Below, piece by piece: positions 1-8,236 of a DNA stretch of 61,182 bases; position 1 is the stretch's first letter, and the number at the start of each line of letters is the position of its first letter. Below the pieces are notes generated by a model. The model was given only the letters and a program-made list of their open reading frames with translations. It was not told the DNA's origin and searched no databases. The DNA is from Flavobacteriaceae bacterium UBA4439 (GTDB taxonomy: Bacteria; Bacteroidota; Bacteroidia; Flavobacteriales; Flavobacteriaceae). The stretch lies in assembly GCA_002390455.1 (NCBI GenBank), contig DGPN01000050.1, positions 1 to 61,182 of the forward strand, given 5' to 3'. Both the position numbers and the translations under genes were made by a program.

Positions 1-73
1 CATAACTTTCATACCAATACATTAAGGGTGCCGTTTTAAATAGCATGGCAGAAAACAGTACTTAGTCAAAAGT

Positions 74-115
74 AAAAAACCCACTTTGAGTCAACTCAAG
101 GCGGGTTTTTTTTAC
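74..115. terminator. Strong, nearly symmetrical intrinsic terminator
   Basis: A long stem (AAAAAACCC.. paired with ..GGGTTTTTT, with inner arms TTGAGT and ACTCAA around a CA loop) is followed by a T-run and preceded by an A-run, so it can act on both strands. On the plus strand it would end whatever transcript enters from the left edge. On the minus strand it lies just beyond the tRNA-Leu gene and would end that transcript. Confidence 0.8.
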
Positions 116-152
116 TTTTTGTTAAGCAACTCATTTGCTGCTAGATTTATTG

Positions 153-234
153 TACCTGAGGCGGGAATCGAACCCGCACTCCCGAGGGAACTGGATTTTG
201 AATCCAGCGCGTCTACCAGTTCCGCCACCGAGGC
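153..234 (-). tRNA. tRNA-Leu, anticodon CAA
   Basis: This is a class II tRNA read on the minus strand. The D-arm is GCG/CGC with the AACTGGTAGA loop. The anticodon stem is CTGGA/TCCAG around TTCAAAA, giving anticodon CAA. The variable arm is long (TTCCCTCGGGAGT), and the T-arm is GCGGG-TTCGATT-CCCGC. The long variable arm and the anticodon identify leucine. No CCA is encoded at the 3' end, so it must be added by CCA-adding enzyme. The acceptor stem is imperfect: GCCTCGG faces CTCAGGT, giving one C-C mismatch at pair 5-68 and G-U pairs at 1-72 and 6-67. Confidence 0.95.
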
Positions 235-262
235 AATTTGATCTTTTGATCAAAGTAGGGCA

Positions 263-291
263 CAAAAATAATAAAATATTTTAGCCCCCAA
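263..291 (-). promoter_or_regulatory. Bacteroidetes-type promoter of tRNA-Leu
   Basis: Read on the minus strand, TTG is followed by 18 bases and then TATTTTTG, a good match to the Bacteroidetes sigma-ABfr pattern TTG-N19-TAnnTTTG. The -7 element ends 29 bases before the first tRNA base. That leaves room for a short 5' leader removed by RNase P. Confidence 0.65.
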
Positions 292-330
292 TTTAAAAAT
301 CATCAATAAGCTGATGCATTAATTTATTTT

Positions 331-338
331 TAAATTTG
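331..338 (+). promoter_or_regulatory. Candidate -7 element for prs
   Basis: TAAATTTG matches the Bacteroidetes -7 consensus TAnnTTTG and lies 16 bases before the prs ATG. No clear TTG -33 element stands at the expected distance upstream, so this is a partial match only. Confidence 0.4.
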
Positions 339-354
339 TCGATAACTATTTTTT

Positions 355-1287
355 ATGGAAACTCCCGCTAAAATTTTTGCTTGTACACAAAGTGCAACCC
401 TAGGTAAAGTAATCGCCGACCAATTTGGAATTCAAATTGGAAAAGTCAACTTTTCACGTTATAGCGATGGGGAGTTTCAGCCTTCCTTTGAAGAGTCCGT
501 CCGTGGTGCTCGAATTTTTATTGTAGGATCTACCCACCCCTCTTCCGAAAACTTGATGGAGATGCTGTTGATGCTTGATGCAGCAAAACGCGCCTCAGCC
601 CGCCATATCACAGCAGTGATGCCCTATTTTGGTTGGGCAAGACAAGACCGAAAAGACAAGCCCAGAGTTCCCATAGGAGCCAAATTGATTGCAAAACTAT
701 TAGAATCCGCAGGAGCTACTCGCATCATCACGATGGACTTGCACGCCGATCAAATCCAAGGATTTTTTGAAAAACCCGTAGATCATCTGTTTGCCTCCAC
801 CATTTTCCTGCCCTATATCAATTCACTCAATCTATCCGATTTGACAATTGCCTCTCCCGATATGGGGGGATCCAAACGGGCCTATGCCTATTCTAAATTT
901 CTCAGTAGTGATGTTGTCATATGTTACAAACAAAGAGAAAAGGCCAATATCATTTCGCATATGGAACTCATTGGAAACGTTGAAGGGAAAAATGTAATCC
1001 TAGTAGACGACATGGTTGACACAGCTGGAACACTGACCAAAGCCGCTGATTTGATGAAAGAACGCGGAGCTGTTTCTGTTCGTGCGATTTGTACACACGC
1101 CCTGCTTTCTGGCAATGCCTATGAAAAAATTGAAAGCTCACAACTGGAAGAATTGATCGTTACCGATTCTATCCCTCCAAAAGTTAGTCACCCTAAAGTA
1201 AAAGTGTTATCTTGCGCCCCGTTATTCGCTGAGGTAATGAAAAATGTTCATTACAATCAGTCAATAAGTTCAAAATTTGTAATGTAA
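355..1287 (+). CDS. prs: Ribose-phosphate pyrophosphokinase
   Basis: This enzyme makes 5-phosphoribosyl-1-pyrophosphate from ribose 5-phosphate and ATP in the cytoplasm, feeding purine, pyrimidine, NAD, histidine and tryptophan synthesis. The 310-residue length is normal for bacterial Prs. Visible family features are the RYSDGE segment near residues 35-40, the ATP-contacting region with WARQDRK near 94-100, the conserved His in TMDLHADQIQGFF (His130), and the PRPP-binding loop VDDMVDTAGTL at about 217-227. The ATG follows a candidate TAnnTTTG promoter. rplY begins 10 bases after the stop, so the two are probably one transcript. No anomalies are seen. Confidence 0.97.
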   Translation: METPAKIFACTQSATLGKVIADQFGIQIGKVNFSRYSDGEFQPSFEESVRGARIFIVGSTHPSSENLMEMLLMLDAAKRASARHITAVMPYFGWARQDRKDKPRVPIGAKLIAKLLESAGATRIITMDLHADQIQGFFEKPVDHLFASTIFLPYINSLNLSDLTIASPDMGGSKRAYAYSKFLSSDVVICYKQREKANIISHMELIGNVEGKNVILVDDMVDTAGTLTKAADLMKERGAVSVRAICTHALLSGNAYEKIESSQLEELIVTDSIPPKVSHPKVKVLSCAPLFAEVMKNVHYNQSISSKFVM

Positions 1288-1297
1288 AAACAATTTC

Positions 1298-1942
1298 ATG
1301 AAATCTATTACCATCAAAGGATCCAAAAGAGAAAGCGTAGGCAAGGTTGCGACCAAGGCCCTACGTAATGCTGATAAAGTTCCCTGCGTATTATATGGAG
1401 GTGAAAGCCCACTCCATTTTTCCGCAAATGAACTCGATTTCAGCAAATTAGTTTACACCCCCAATGCACACACTGTTGTTCTTGATATCAACGGTGATCA
1501 AAAAATCAATGCCATTCTTCAAGACATTCAGTTTCACCCTGTAAGTGACAAAATTTTACACGTCGATTTCTATCAACTGTCCGACAACAAAGAGGTGAAT
1601 ATGGAAATACCCGTTATCATCAAGGGGTCTGCCCCTGGAGTGATGCTTGAGGGAGGGACCTTAGTCATCAACAAACGTAAACTCAAGGTTAGAGCATTAC
1701 CTAAAAATTTACCCGATCTTATCAATGTTGATATTTCTACACTCAAATTGGGAAATAAAATTTCAATTGTCGATTTGGAAAGTGAAAATTTCACCTTCCT
1801 CCATCCCGACAATACAGTAGTGTGTAAAGTCAGAACCTCTAGAGTTTCTATGAGTATTGAAGAAGAAGCATTAGAAGGAGAAGCTTCAGAAGAAGGAGCA
1901 GAAGCAACTGCAGAGGGCGAAAGCAGCTCTGGAGAAGAATAA
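1298..1942 (+). CDS. rplY: 50S ribosomal protein L25 (Ctc/TL5 form)
   Basis: This is a 5S-rRNA-binding ribosomal protein of the long, general-stress Ctc/TL5 type. The first ~95 residues form the L25 domain (opening MKSITIKGSKRESVGK, with VPCVLYGG near 29-36). The C-terminal beta domain runs to about residue 185 (IPVIIKGSAPGV, LPDLINVDIS). The last ~30 residues are a strongly acidic Glu/Ala/Ser tail, usual for Bacteroidetes members. It sits between prs and pth, so a translation-related operon is likely, and an intrinsic terminator follows 22 bases after the stop. Confidence 0.95.
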   Translation: MKSITIKGSKRESVGKVATKALRNADKVPCVLYGGESPLHFSANELDFSKLVYTPNAHTVVLDINGDQKINAILQDIQFHPVSDKILHVDFYQLSDNKEVNMEIPVIIKGSAPGVMLEGGTLVINKRKLKVRALPKNLPDLINVDISTLKLGNKISIVDLESENFTFLHPDNTVVCKVRTSRVSMSIEEEALEGEASEEGAEATAEGESSSGEE

Positions 1943-1964
1943 TCAACTTATCAATCAATTATAC

Positions 1965-1997
1965 AAAAAAAGCGTCTCCTCTTGAGATGCTTTTTTT
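1965..1997 (+). terminator. Intrinsic terminator after rplY
   Basis: An A-run, then stem GCGTCTC / GAGATGC around a CTCTT loop, then seven T. It lies between the rplY stop and the pth start. It probably ends or attenuates the prs-rplY transcript, and its symmetrical A/T flanks could also work on the opposite strand. Confidence 0.8.
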
Positions 1998-2008
1998 AAT
2001 TTTACAAT

Positions 2009-2635
2009 ATGCTATTCAGGTGGCTTTTTGGCAAATCAAAACCAATTGATATGACTAAATACTTGATTGTAGGCTTGGGAAATATAGGTGATGAATACCA
2101 TAAAACCCGGCACAATATTGGTTTTGAAGTCATTGATTTTATGGTAAAAAAGTTTGAGATTCAAATGACAGATCTCAAATTGGGAGCAATAGGACGCTTT
2201 AACCACAAGGGCAAAAAAATTGTTCTGCTCAAACCTTCCACCTTTATGAACCGCAGTGGAAAATCGGTCAGATATTGGGCTTTAAAGGAAAAAATAGCCC
2301 TTGAAAACATCCTCATCATCACAGACGACCTTCACCTCCCCTTTGCATTATTGCGACTAAAAGGCAAAGGCAGTGACGGTGGTCACAACGGCCTAAAAGA
2401 CATTGAATCACAACTCAACTCTCCACATTATCCCAGGCTTCGGTTTGGTATCAAAAGCGAAGAAATATCATTCAATCAGGTCGATTTTGTTTTGGGAAAA
2501 TTCAATGAAAACGAAAAAGAAAAGGTTGCCAAAGCATTACCACAGTGCAGCGATATTGTTCTATGCTTCACCCAAATGGGCTTGGACAGAACCATGAATA
2601 AATTCAACACCAAACCTCCTAAGGAAACGTCTTAA
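2009..2635 (+). CDS. pth: Peptidyl-tRNA hydrolase
   Basis: Pth cleaves the ester bond of peptidyl-tRNAs released from stalled ribosomes, recycling tRNA. The core begins at MTKYLIVGLGNIG (residue 15). The catalytic His lies in KTRHNIGFEV, with MNRSG and the Asp of the TDDLHLP segment also present, followed by GSDGGHNGLKDI. An N-terminal extension of 14 residues (MLFRWLFGKSKPID) precedes the core. The alternative ATG is at 2051, which would give a standard-length enzyme. The last 17 bases overlap the convergent lipoprotein gene on the minus strand. Confidence 0.95.
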   Translation: MLFRWLFGKSKPIDMTKYLIVGLGNIGDEYHKTRHNIGFEVIDFMVKKFEIQMTDLKLGAIGRFNHKGKKIVLLKPSTFMNRSGKSVRYWALKEKIALENILIITDDLHLPFALLRLKGKGSDGGHNGLKDIESQLNSPHYPRLRFGIKSEEISFNQVDFVLGKFNENEKEKVAKALPQCSDIVLCFTQMGLDRTMNKFNTKPPKETS

Positions 2636-3296
2636 AAACCCCTATCGTCGAATGGGAAACATTATCCTGCTCATCTTTGGTGGTGACCTTCCAATAGTAA
2701 TATCGATCTGGAATCAACTCGACAGAAACGCTGGTAGTCGTTAAGCCTTCTACGGCCAGATTCAAATCATCGGGATCAGCACCCAAATAAACATCATAAC
2801 TCTTTATATCGTTGTCCAAATCAACCGCCTCCCATCTCAGGGTAAAAACTCCATTCTCTAAACTGATCTGTGAGTTTTTCTCTGGACTTAATAATACTGC
2901 AGGAAAAGGGAAGTGACTGCTGATGGGAAGCCCCTCCAGATAAAAAGTCCAAACTTCACTTTTGGTAATGTTTTCTGTCTTTTCAGATTTGGAGTTGATC
3001 CACCAAGAATATTGTTTACCACGATCCAAAACCACACTTGAAAAAAGGCGTATGCTTCGTTTTTTTTGATCCACATTGGTTAAAACATCTCTGACCACCA
3101 ATTCGTATTCGTCTGAATTAGTAGCCTCTTGCCACACAAAATCTACTTGGCTCTTCTGATCACTCAATACAACAGCAGTGTTACAATTATCATTATTGCC
3201 AGGGTCGATCAAAAGTGCTGCCCCAGGATCGGGAATGACTTCTTTCTCACAAGCCACCAACAAAAATAAAATCAAAAACAAATACCTTTTCATCAA
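2619..3296 (-). CDS. Fibronectin type III-like lipoprotein
   Basis: This is a 225-residue exported protein of unknown function. The N-terminus MMKRYLFLILFLLVAC is a lipoprotein signal peptide with the lipobox cysteine at residue 16, so the protein should be anchored in a membrane facing the periplasm or surface. The rest reads as two FN3-like beta-sandwich repeats. The motif pattern VDFVWQEATNSDEYELVV in the first half recurs as FTLRWEAVDLDNDIKSYDVYL in the second. Its start overlaps the stop of the upstream protease gene by 3 bases (ATGATG/TGA), implying translational coupling and perhaps a shared role. It overlaps pth tail to tail. No catalytic motif is visible. Confidence 0.75.
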   Translation of the reverse strand: MMKRYLFLILFLLVACEKEVIPDPGAALLIDPGNNDNCNTAVVLSDQKSQVDFVWQEATNSDEYELVVRDVLTNVDQKKRSIRLFSSVVLDRGKQYSWWINSKSEKTENITKSEVWTFYLEGLPISSHFPFPAVLLSPEKNSQISLENGVFTLRWEAVDLDNDIKSYDVYLGADPDDLNLAVEGLTTTSVSVELIPDRYYYWKVTTKDEQDNVSHSTIGVFKTFP

Positions 3297-6200
3297 CGCT
3301 TTAAGAGTTTAAAATTTTCTATTCTTTCACCCGAAATCACCCGAATCAAATACACACCAGGAGGATAATAATCTACCGGAATTTGACAACTTCTATTAAA
3401 TGGATTAAGGACAATTTCTTTTTGATACAAAAGATCACCCTGTAAATTATAAAATAAAATTTCCGCTTGCATCGCACCACCTCCAACTGCAATATGGACA
3501 GTTTCTGACGCAGGATTGGGATAAATATTCGAATCCTCTGCTACGTATATTTCTTTCACCACACTTCCCTGACAACTCAAATCTGTAGTAACCTCCAAGG
3601 TGTTCAAACCTGCCCGAAGGGCCAAATGATGCCTTCCCGTTTTATAGGTATAATGATTGCCATTGAGACGAAGCCTGTAATTTTCTGCCCCTGATAAATC
3701 AACAGTTACCGATAAATCTTTTGCATTAATTTGAGTGACTAAACTTAGAGGATCTGGATCAATCAATGCCGTAGAATAGCAACGTTCAAAATCAGAATTG
3801 TTGGGAGAGCTAATACAAATTGTGTAGTCTCCCATGGCCAGATTGGAAATCTTTATTTCACTTTTGTGGGTAAATGATTCTTGTCTTTCAAAACCATTAG
3901 GTCCACTGATGATTAATTGATAATCGAAATGAGCCACAGCTGAAATGGAAATGGAGCCATTATTTTTTCCAACACAAGTGGGGTTTGACTTTTTTAAACT
4001 AAAATTATCGTTGGAATAGAGATCACAAACGTCTCCCAAACCGTCCCCATTAGAGTCGGACTGATCTTCATTGGTAATGGATGGGCAATTGTCCAAATTA
4101 TCGGGTACCCCATCATTATCCGAATCCAAAACAACAGAACCTATATAACATACACTTATCGAAAAGGCATTCACAAAACCTGCGTATGAATCATCGAACT
4201 GATCCTCTACCTCGAGTCTCCATGTACCTTTAAGATTTTTTCCATTTAAGACTGATAAATCTCCTTGGGGTCGATAACTCCCCGTAAAAGGAGCTGATGC
4301 AAAAACAATGGGAGCAATAGCCTCTTGATCAAAGACCGTTTCTTTGTAATCATCCTGATCATAACCGAGATTTTGGGCTAATTTAACTTTGGTATTATCT
4401 GGAGCAACCAAGTATAAAGATATATCTTCAATATAGCTGTGATCTATGGTTACATTTACATTGAGGTCTTCGATCACCGTCTGGTCATAAATGTCCAAGT
4501 TTACCGACGTGGTTCTCGCATTAACCATTTGAATCGGTAAACCACTCGAAGCAAAAGTCTTGCAATTGACCGAATAAGTACTAAAACTTCCCACCTCAGA
4601 ATAGGCTCCCTCACCACAAGCATTTATAGGCTTAACCCTCCAAAAATAAGGCGTTGAAAAATCCAAACCTACTAGAACAGTAGAAGAGGAATCGATAGTT
4701 TTGGAAAGGGTAAAACTCGAAAAGGTTTCCGCCTCAGAGACTTCAACCTTGTATTGGTCTGCGTTTTGAAGTGCAGTCCAACTCAAACTTACGGTTCGAC
4801 TCTGTTCTTGCTCCGGATTGGCAGGAGTCAAAAGTTGAATTTCCTGAAAGTCATCTTCTCTGATTTTTACCTCCAAATCAATCGAACGGGTCAAAGTCTG
4901 TCCCTCAGCCCTTAAAGTCAAAATCATATCCTGAGCGGGAAGGTTTTCAAAACCAGAAATATTTACGGTTCCAGACAGGTCTGTATCCGTCAGCTGAGAT
5001 TCGGAAAACTGAGCCGAAAGGGCGGAAGGAAGCTCGCTAAAACTCAAGCTTACACTTTGGTCAGTATCCGAAAAAATTTCGAAATCAAAAGCAAAAGTCA
5101 CTTGATCTTGACAAGCCTCCTGATCATAACGGTCAAATGTCAATACAAAAAGAGCTGGGGTGATTTCGATGTCGTTGGAGTTGACCGCAAAATAAATGGA
5201 GTTGTCGGGTACAATTTTGATCCTAACCTTTTCAGAGCTGATTCCTCCCGGAACAGTTATTACCTCTTCCCCATCGTTGGCTATGGAGGAAAGCAAGGTT
5301 GTTCCGAAGGTTTCTCCTCCGTCTGTAGACAAAAGTACTGAGACAAATTTTGTGTTGATGGGTGCCTGATCGGTTTGTGCAACCTCCCAAGTCAAAGTTT
5401 GTTTGGATCCTGCCTCCCAAAGAATTCCCTCTTGATTTTGCGAAGTGACTTTGAACGGCCCTGCATCAGAGATGATTTTAAGAACTTTAATGTCAAAAGC
5501 CATTCTCCCCAAAGCACCTTCAGATGCCGGATATCGATCTCTAGCCGTTACTGCCCAAGTCATTGTTCTATCCACTAAAGACACGGTTTCCCATTGACCT
5601 CCTGTCTGGGGGTTTTCTATGGTCAAATTGCCCTCCAAAACTGCTTCCATTTGTGGAATCGTTCTGATGGGGCTGAGGGAAGGCGGAAAGGATCTGGCCT
5701 GAGCCCCCAAGTGATTGTAAGGCCCAAAGTTGGCGGCATCCACTTGACCTGAATCCAATTGCTCCCAACAATAATAAATCGTATCCCCGTCGGGATCAGT
5801 AGCAGTGGCTTCTAGCTCATAGGCCGTCCCCACAGGTAGGGTATAATCTCGATCGGCAGAGACAGTGGGAATTTGATTTTCATTTGCAACCGATAAATAA
5901 CAAGATTTGTTATCAATATACTGATTGATATTATGTATGCTGTGATAATGAAAATAGGGATCACTATGGCGTTGCACATTGTCAAAACCAACAATACCAG
6001 CATATCCCATAATGGTCGAACCACTTCCTGGTTCTGAATTGAAACCTTCAAACTCGTTTCTAAAAGAAAAAGTATGAAAGGCCCCAAATTGATGACCCAT
6101 CTCGTGGGACACGTAATCAATATCAAAGTGATCGTTCAGAAAAGGATCGGTTGTAGTCCCCTGAAAAGAATGTGCGCTAAAGGCTCCTCCTTTAGTACCA

Positions 6201-7159
6201 TTTTGACAAACACTCCCCACAGAACCGGCATCACCATTTCCTCCGTTGCTGGCATAAGCAAACAGATGGCCTATGTCATAATTCTCCTCGCCAAAATTAT
6301 CGTCTAAAACCTTTTGAACTTCTGAATTTAAATTTTTATCGTAGGGGTCAGTATCAACATTAGGGTAGATCAAATCGATTCCTGTAACCAGCTCCAGGTG
6401 TATACCCAATTCCGTTTCGAAAATTTCATTAACCCGATTGATGGTACTGACCACAGCCGCATAGGCATCCTCCTTATTGGTTCCATTGGAAGGATCATCA
6501 TCTCCCCAAAAAGAGGTATAGCCCCCAGTGGTAGAAATGGCCAGTCTGAATGTTTTGATGACGTCTGAATTTGCTTTTCTAAAACTTTTAGAGTCGGTAT
6601 TCAGAAAGCCTAAATCTCTCCAATTGTTTATAAGAGAAGTCGTACAATCCAATTTTTCTAAAGCATTTTCCACTGATCGCGCATAAGAAAGATAACGATT
6701 TTGATGCCCCCCTAATGGTTGTAAAAATCTACTTTCTCCATTGGGATAACGTATCCAAGCATTGATTCCTATTGGCGTATGGGAAAGTCTGATATGAACA
6801 TTGGGGCGTTCTTTGCTTCTTCCAACAAAAGTTCTGATCTTGGGAAATGCAGCTTGCAAGTCAGCAGACAATACCGCTGCGTTTTTAAGCTCAAAAACTT
6901 CCTCCCTACCCCATTCGTTGGGTAAAACCATTTCCAATTGACCTTTTCCCGCCAAAAAATCAATCCCCTTGGAATGGGTCAATGTATTTTGAAAAGCATC
7001 CGCATCCAAATCCATCACAAAGCGCCCCTTATCATCCGAAATGGGTAAATGCCCGATGGGATCATCCGTGGCCAATGACCAAAATTGCTGTGCATGGGAA
7101 CCTGACAAACCAATAAATAGTATGAAAAGTAAATAAAGACAAATGCGAAATATTGTCAA
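3293..7159 (-). CDS. Secreted T9SS metalloprotease with P-domain
   Basis: This is a 1288-residue secreted protein. Residues 1-24 form a Sec signal peptide ending SHAQ. The zinc site HEMGHQFGAFH at 352-362 has the metzincin pattern HExxHxxGxxH, placing it with reprolysin-like (M12B-type) peptidases. PKD/FN3-like beta domains follow, then a proprotein-convertase P-domain (around TSVNLDIYDQTVIEDL), then a calcium-binding thrombospondin type 3 stretch (DSDNDGVPDNLDNCPS). A T9SS type A sorting domain closes the protein at 1212-1288 (IYPNPASETV to the C-terminal NFKLLKR). It is probably exported through SprA and held or released at the cell surface. The start is TTG, and no in-frame ATG precedes the signal peptide. 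An ATG at 7181 is out of frame by one base. Confidence 0.9.
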   Translation of the reverse strand: MTIFRICLYLLFILFIGLSGSHAQQFWSLATDDPIGHLPISDDKGRFVMDLDADAFQNTLTHSKGIDFLAGKGQLEMVLPNEWGREEVFELKNAAVLSADLQAAFPKIRTFVGRSKERPNVHIRLSHTPIGINAWIRYPNGESRFLQPLGGHQNRYLSYARSVENALEKLDCTTSLINNWRDLGFLNTDSKSFRKANSDVIKTFRLAISTTGGYTSFWGDDDPSNGTNKEDAYAAVVSTINRVNEIFETELGIHLELVTGIDLIYPNVDTDPYDKNLNSEVQKVLDDNFGEENYDIGHLFAYASNGGNGDAGSVGSVCQNGTKGGAFSAHSFQGTTTDPFLNDHFDIDYVSHEMGHQFGAFHTFSFRNEFEGFNSEPGSGSTIMGYAGIVGFDNVQRHSDPYFHYHSIHNINQYIDNKSCYLSVANENQIPTVSADRDYTLPVGTAYELEATATDPDGDTIYYCWEQLDSGQVDAANFGPYNHLGAQARSFPPSLSPIRTIPQMEAVLEGNLTIENPQTGGQWETVSLVDRTMTWAVTARDRYPASEGALGRMAFDIKVLKIISDAGPFKVTSQNQEGILWEAGSKQTLTWEVAQTDQAPINTKFVSVLLSTDGGETFGTTLLSSIANDGEEVITVPGGISSEKVRIKIVPDNSIYFAVNSNDIEITPALFVLTFDRYDQEACQDQVTFAFDFEIFSDTDQSVSLSFSELPSALSAQFSESQLTDTDLSGTVNISGFENLPAQDMILTLRAEGQTLTRSIDLEVKIREDDFQEIQLLTPANPEQEQSRTVSLSWTALQNADQYKVEVSEAETFSSFTLSKTIDSSSTVLVGLDFSTPYFWRVKPINACGEGAYSEVGSFSTYSVNCKTFASSGLPIQMVNARTTSVNLDIYDQTVIEDLNVNVTIDHSYIEDISLYLVAPDNTKVKLAQNLGYDQDDYKETVFDQEAIAPIVFASAPFTGSYRPQGDLSVLNGKNLKGTWRLEVEDQFDDSYAGFVNAFSISVCYIGSVVLDSDNDGVPDNLDNCPSITNEDQSDSNGDGLGDVCDLYSNDNFSLKKSNPTCVGKNNGSISISAVAHFDYQLIISGPNGFERQESFTHKSEIKISNLAMGDYTICISSPNNSDFERCYSTALIDPDPLSLVTQINAKDLSVTVDLSGAENYRLRLNGNHYTYKTGRHHLALRAGLNTLEVTTDLSCQGSVVKEIYVAEDSNIYPNPASETVHIAVGGGAMQAEILFYNLQGDLLYQKEIVLNPFNRSCQIPVDYYPPGVYLIRVISGERIENFKLLKR

Positions 7160-7223
7160 AATTGGATTTTAAATTTTTCATAATTTAAAAAAAAACAATA
7201 TTAATGTTGAAGAATTTTAGATG

Positions 7224-7231
7224 TACTTTTG
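7224..7231 (+). promoter_or_regulatory. Candidate -7 element for ribF
   Basis: TACTTTTG fits TAnnTTTG and ends 20 bases before the ribF ATG. A TTG occurs at 7207-7209, but the 14-base spacing is shorter than usual. The divergent protease gene starts at 7159, so this is the only intergenic space from which ribF could be transcribed. Confidence 0.45.
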
Positions 7232-7251
7232 AGTAATCTCAAAATTTATAG

Positions 7252-8184
7252 ATGGAGGTCATCCATAATATTTCAAATTATCGTCCTCAAAAACCTGCTA
7301 TTCTGACCATTGGCACTTTCGATGGTGTCCACTTTGGACATCAAAAAATTCTCCACAATTTGGTTGTTGAAGCCAAAAAAGAAAATCTCTGTGCCATAGT
7401 ACTTACCTTCTTTCCCCATCCGAGGATGGTTTTACAAAAAGAAACCCAACTCAAAATGATCGATACCTTGGAGGAAAAAACAAAACTCTTGGAACAACTG
7501 GGGGTCGAAGTTTTGATCGTTCAACCTTTTACTATGGAATTTTCCAGAATGACCGCCATAGAATACACCAGAGATATTTTGGTCAATGGGATTGGCATTT
7601 CCAAACTTATCATTGGATACGACCACCGATTTGGACGAAACCGAGAGGCAACAGTTGAAGATTTAAAACAATTTGGCATGGATTACAACTTTACGGTCGA
7701 AGAAATTCCTGCTCAAGATATCGAATCCATAGCAGTAAGCTCTACCAAGGTCAGAAACGCCATTGACTCTGGCGAAATTAAAAAAGCCAACCAATATTTG
7801 GGACGTCCCTTTTCTCTCAATGGTACTATTGTAGAAGGAGACAAAATTGGAAGAGAGATGGGCTATCCTACTGCCAATCTAGAAATTGAAGAGGATTACA
7901 AACTGAAACCACAAAATGGGGTTTATCTTGTGCAAACCAGTCTGGTTGATAAGAAATACTTTGGAATGATGAATGTTGGAAAGCGACCCACTGTTTCCGG
8001 TAAAAAAACCAGGATTGAAACCTATTTTTTTGATTTCAAAGGAGATTTGTATGGCAAAAAGCTCCGTATCGAACTTTTGGAGAAAATCAGAGACGAACAG
8101 AAATTCGATTCTTTGGATGCATTGAGGAACCAACTGAATTCAGACCAAAAAAGCTGTCAAAAATTAATTCCAAAATACCTTTAA
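7252..8184 (+). CDS. ribF: Bifunctional riboflavin kinase / FAD synthetase
   Basis: RibF converts riboflavin to FMN and then FAD. The N-terminal FMN adenylyltransferase domain carries the nucleotidyltransferase motif GTFDGVHFGHQKIL (about 21-34) and the later YDHRFGRNREA and SSTKVR motifs. The C-terminal riboflavin kinase domain starts near residue 185 and carries GREMGYPTANL and the catalytic region KTRIETYFFDF. The 310 residues are typical. Thirty-one bases separate its stop from a serS promoter-like element, so serS may be read both from ribF and from its own promoter. Confidence 0.96.
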   Translation: MEVIHNISNYRPQKPAILTIGTFDGVHFGHQKILHNLVVEAKKENLCAIVLTFFPHPRMVLQKETQLKMIDTLEEKTKLLEQLGVEVLIVQPFTMEFSRMTAIEYTRDILVNGIGISKLIIGYDHRFGRNREATVEDLKQFGMDYNFTVEEIPAQDIESIAVSSTKVRNAIDSGEIKKANQYLGRPFSLNGTIVEGDKIGREMGYPTANLEIEEDYKLKPQNGVYLVQTSLVDKKYFGMMNVGKRPTVSGKKTRIETYFFDFKGDLYGKKLRIELLEKIRDEQKFDSLDALRNQLNSDQKSCQKLIPKYL

Positions 8185-8186
8185 AT

Positions 8187-8219
8187 TTGAATTAATCCAT
8201 TGGTTTCTTCTACCTTTGC
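8187..8219 (+). promoter_or_regulatory. Bacteroidetes-type promoter of serS
   Basis: TTG (8187-8189), 21 bases, then TACCTTTGC (8211-8219) matches the TTG-N19/21-TAnnTTTG pattern. It lies in the ribF-serS gap and ends 17 bases before the serS ATG. It decides the start: the longer frame opening with TTG at 8216 would begin inside the -7 element. Confidence 0.7.
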
Positions 8220-8236
8220 ATCGAAAAAACAATCAC

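Noticed and set aside
1..65. Possible 3' end of a plus-strand gene entering from the left
   Set aside because: Stops occur in all three frames within 65 bases (for example TAA at 37-39), so at most about 12 codons are visible. No frame can be chosen.
8216..8236. Longer serS start at TTG 8216
   Set aside because: The codon lies within the TAnnTTTG element, and the seven extra residues are not part of the SerS family N-terminus.
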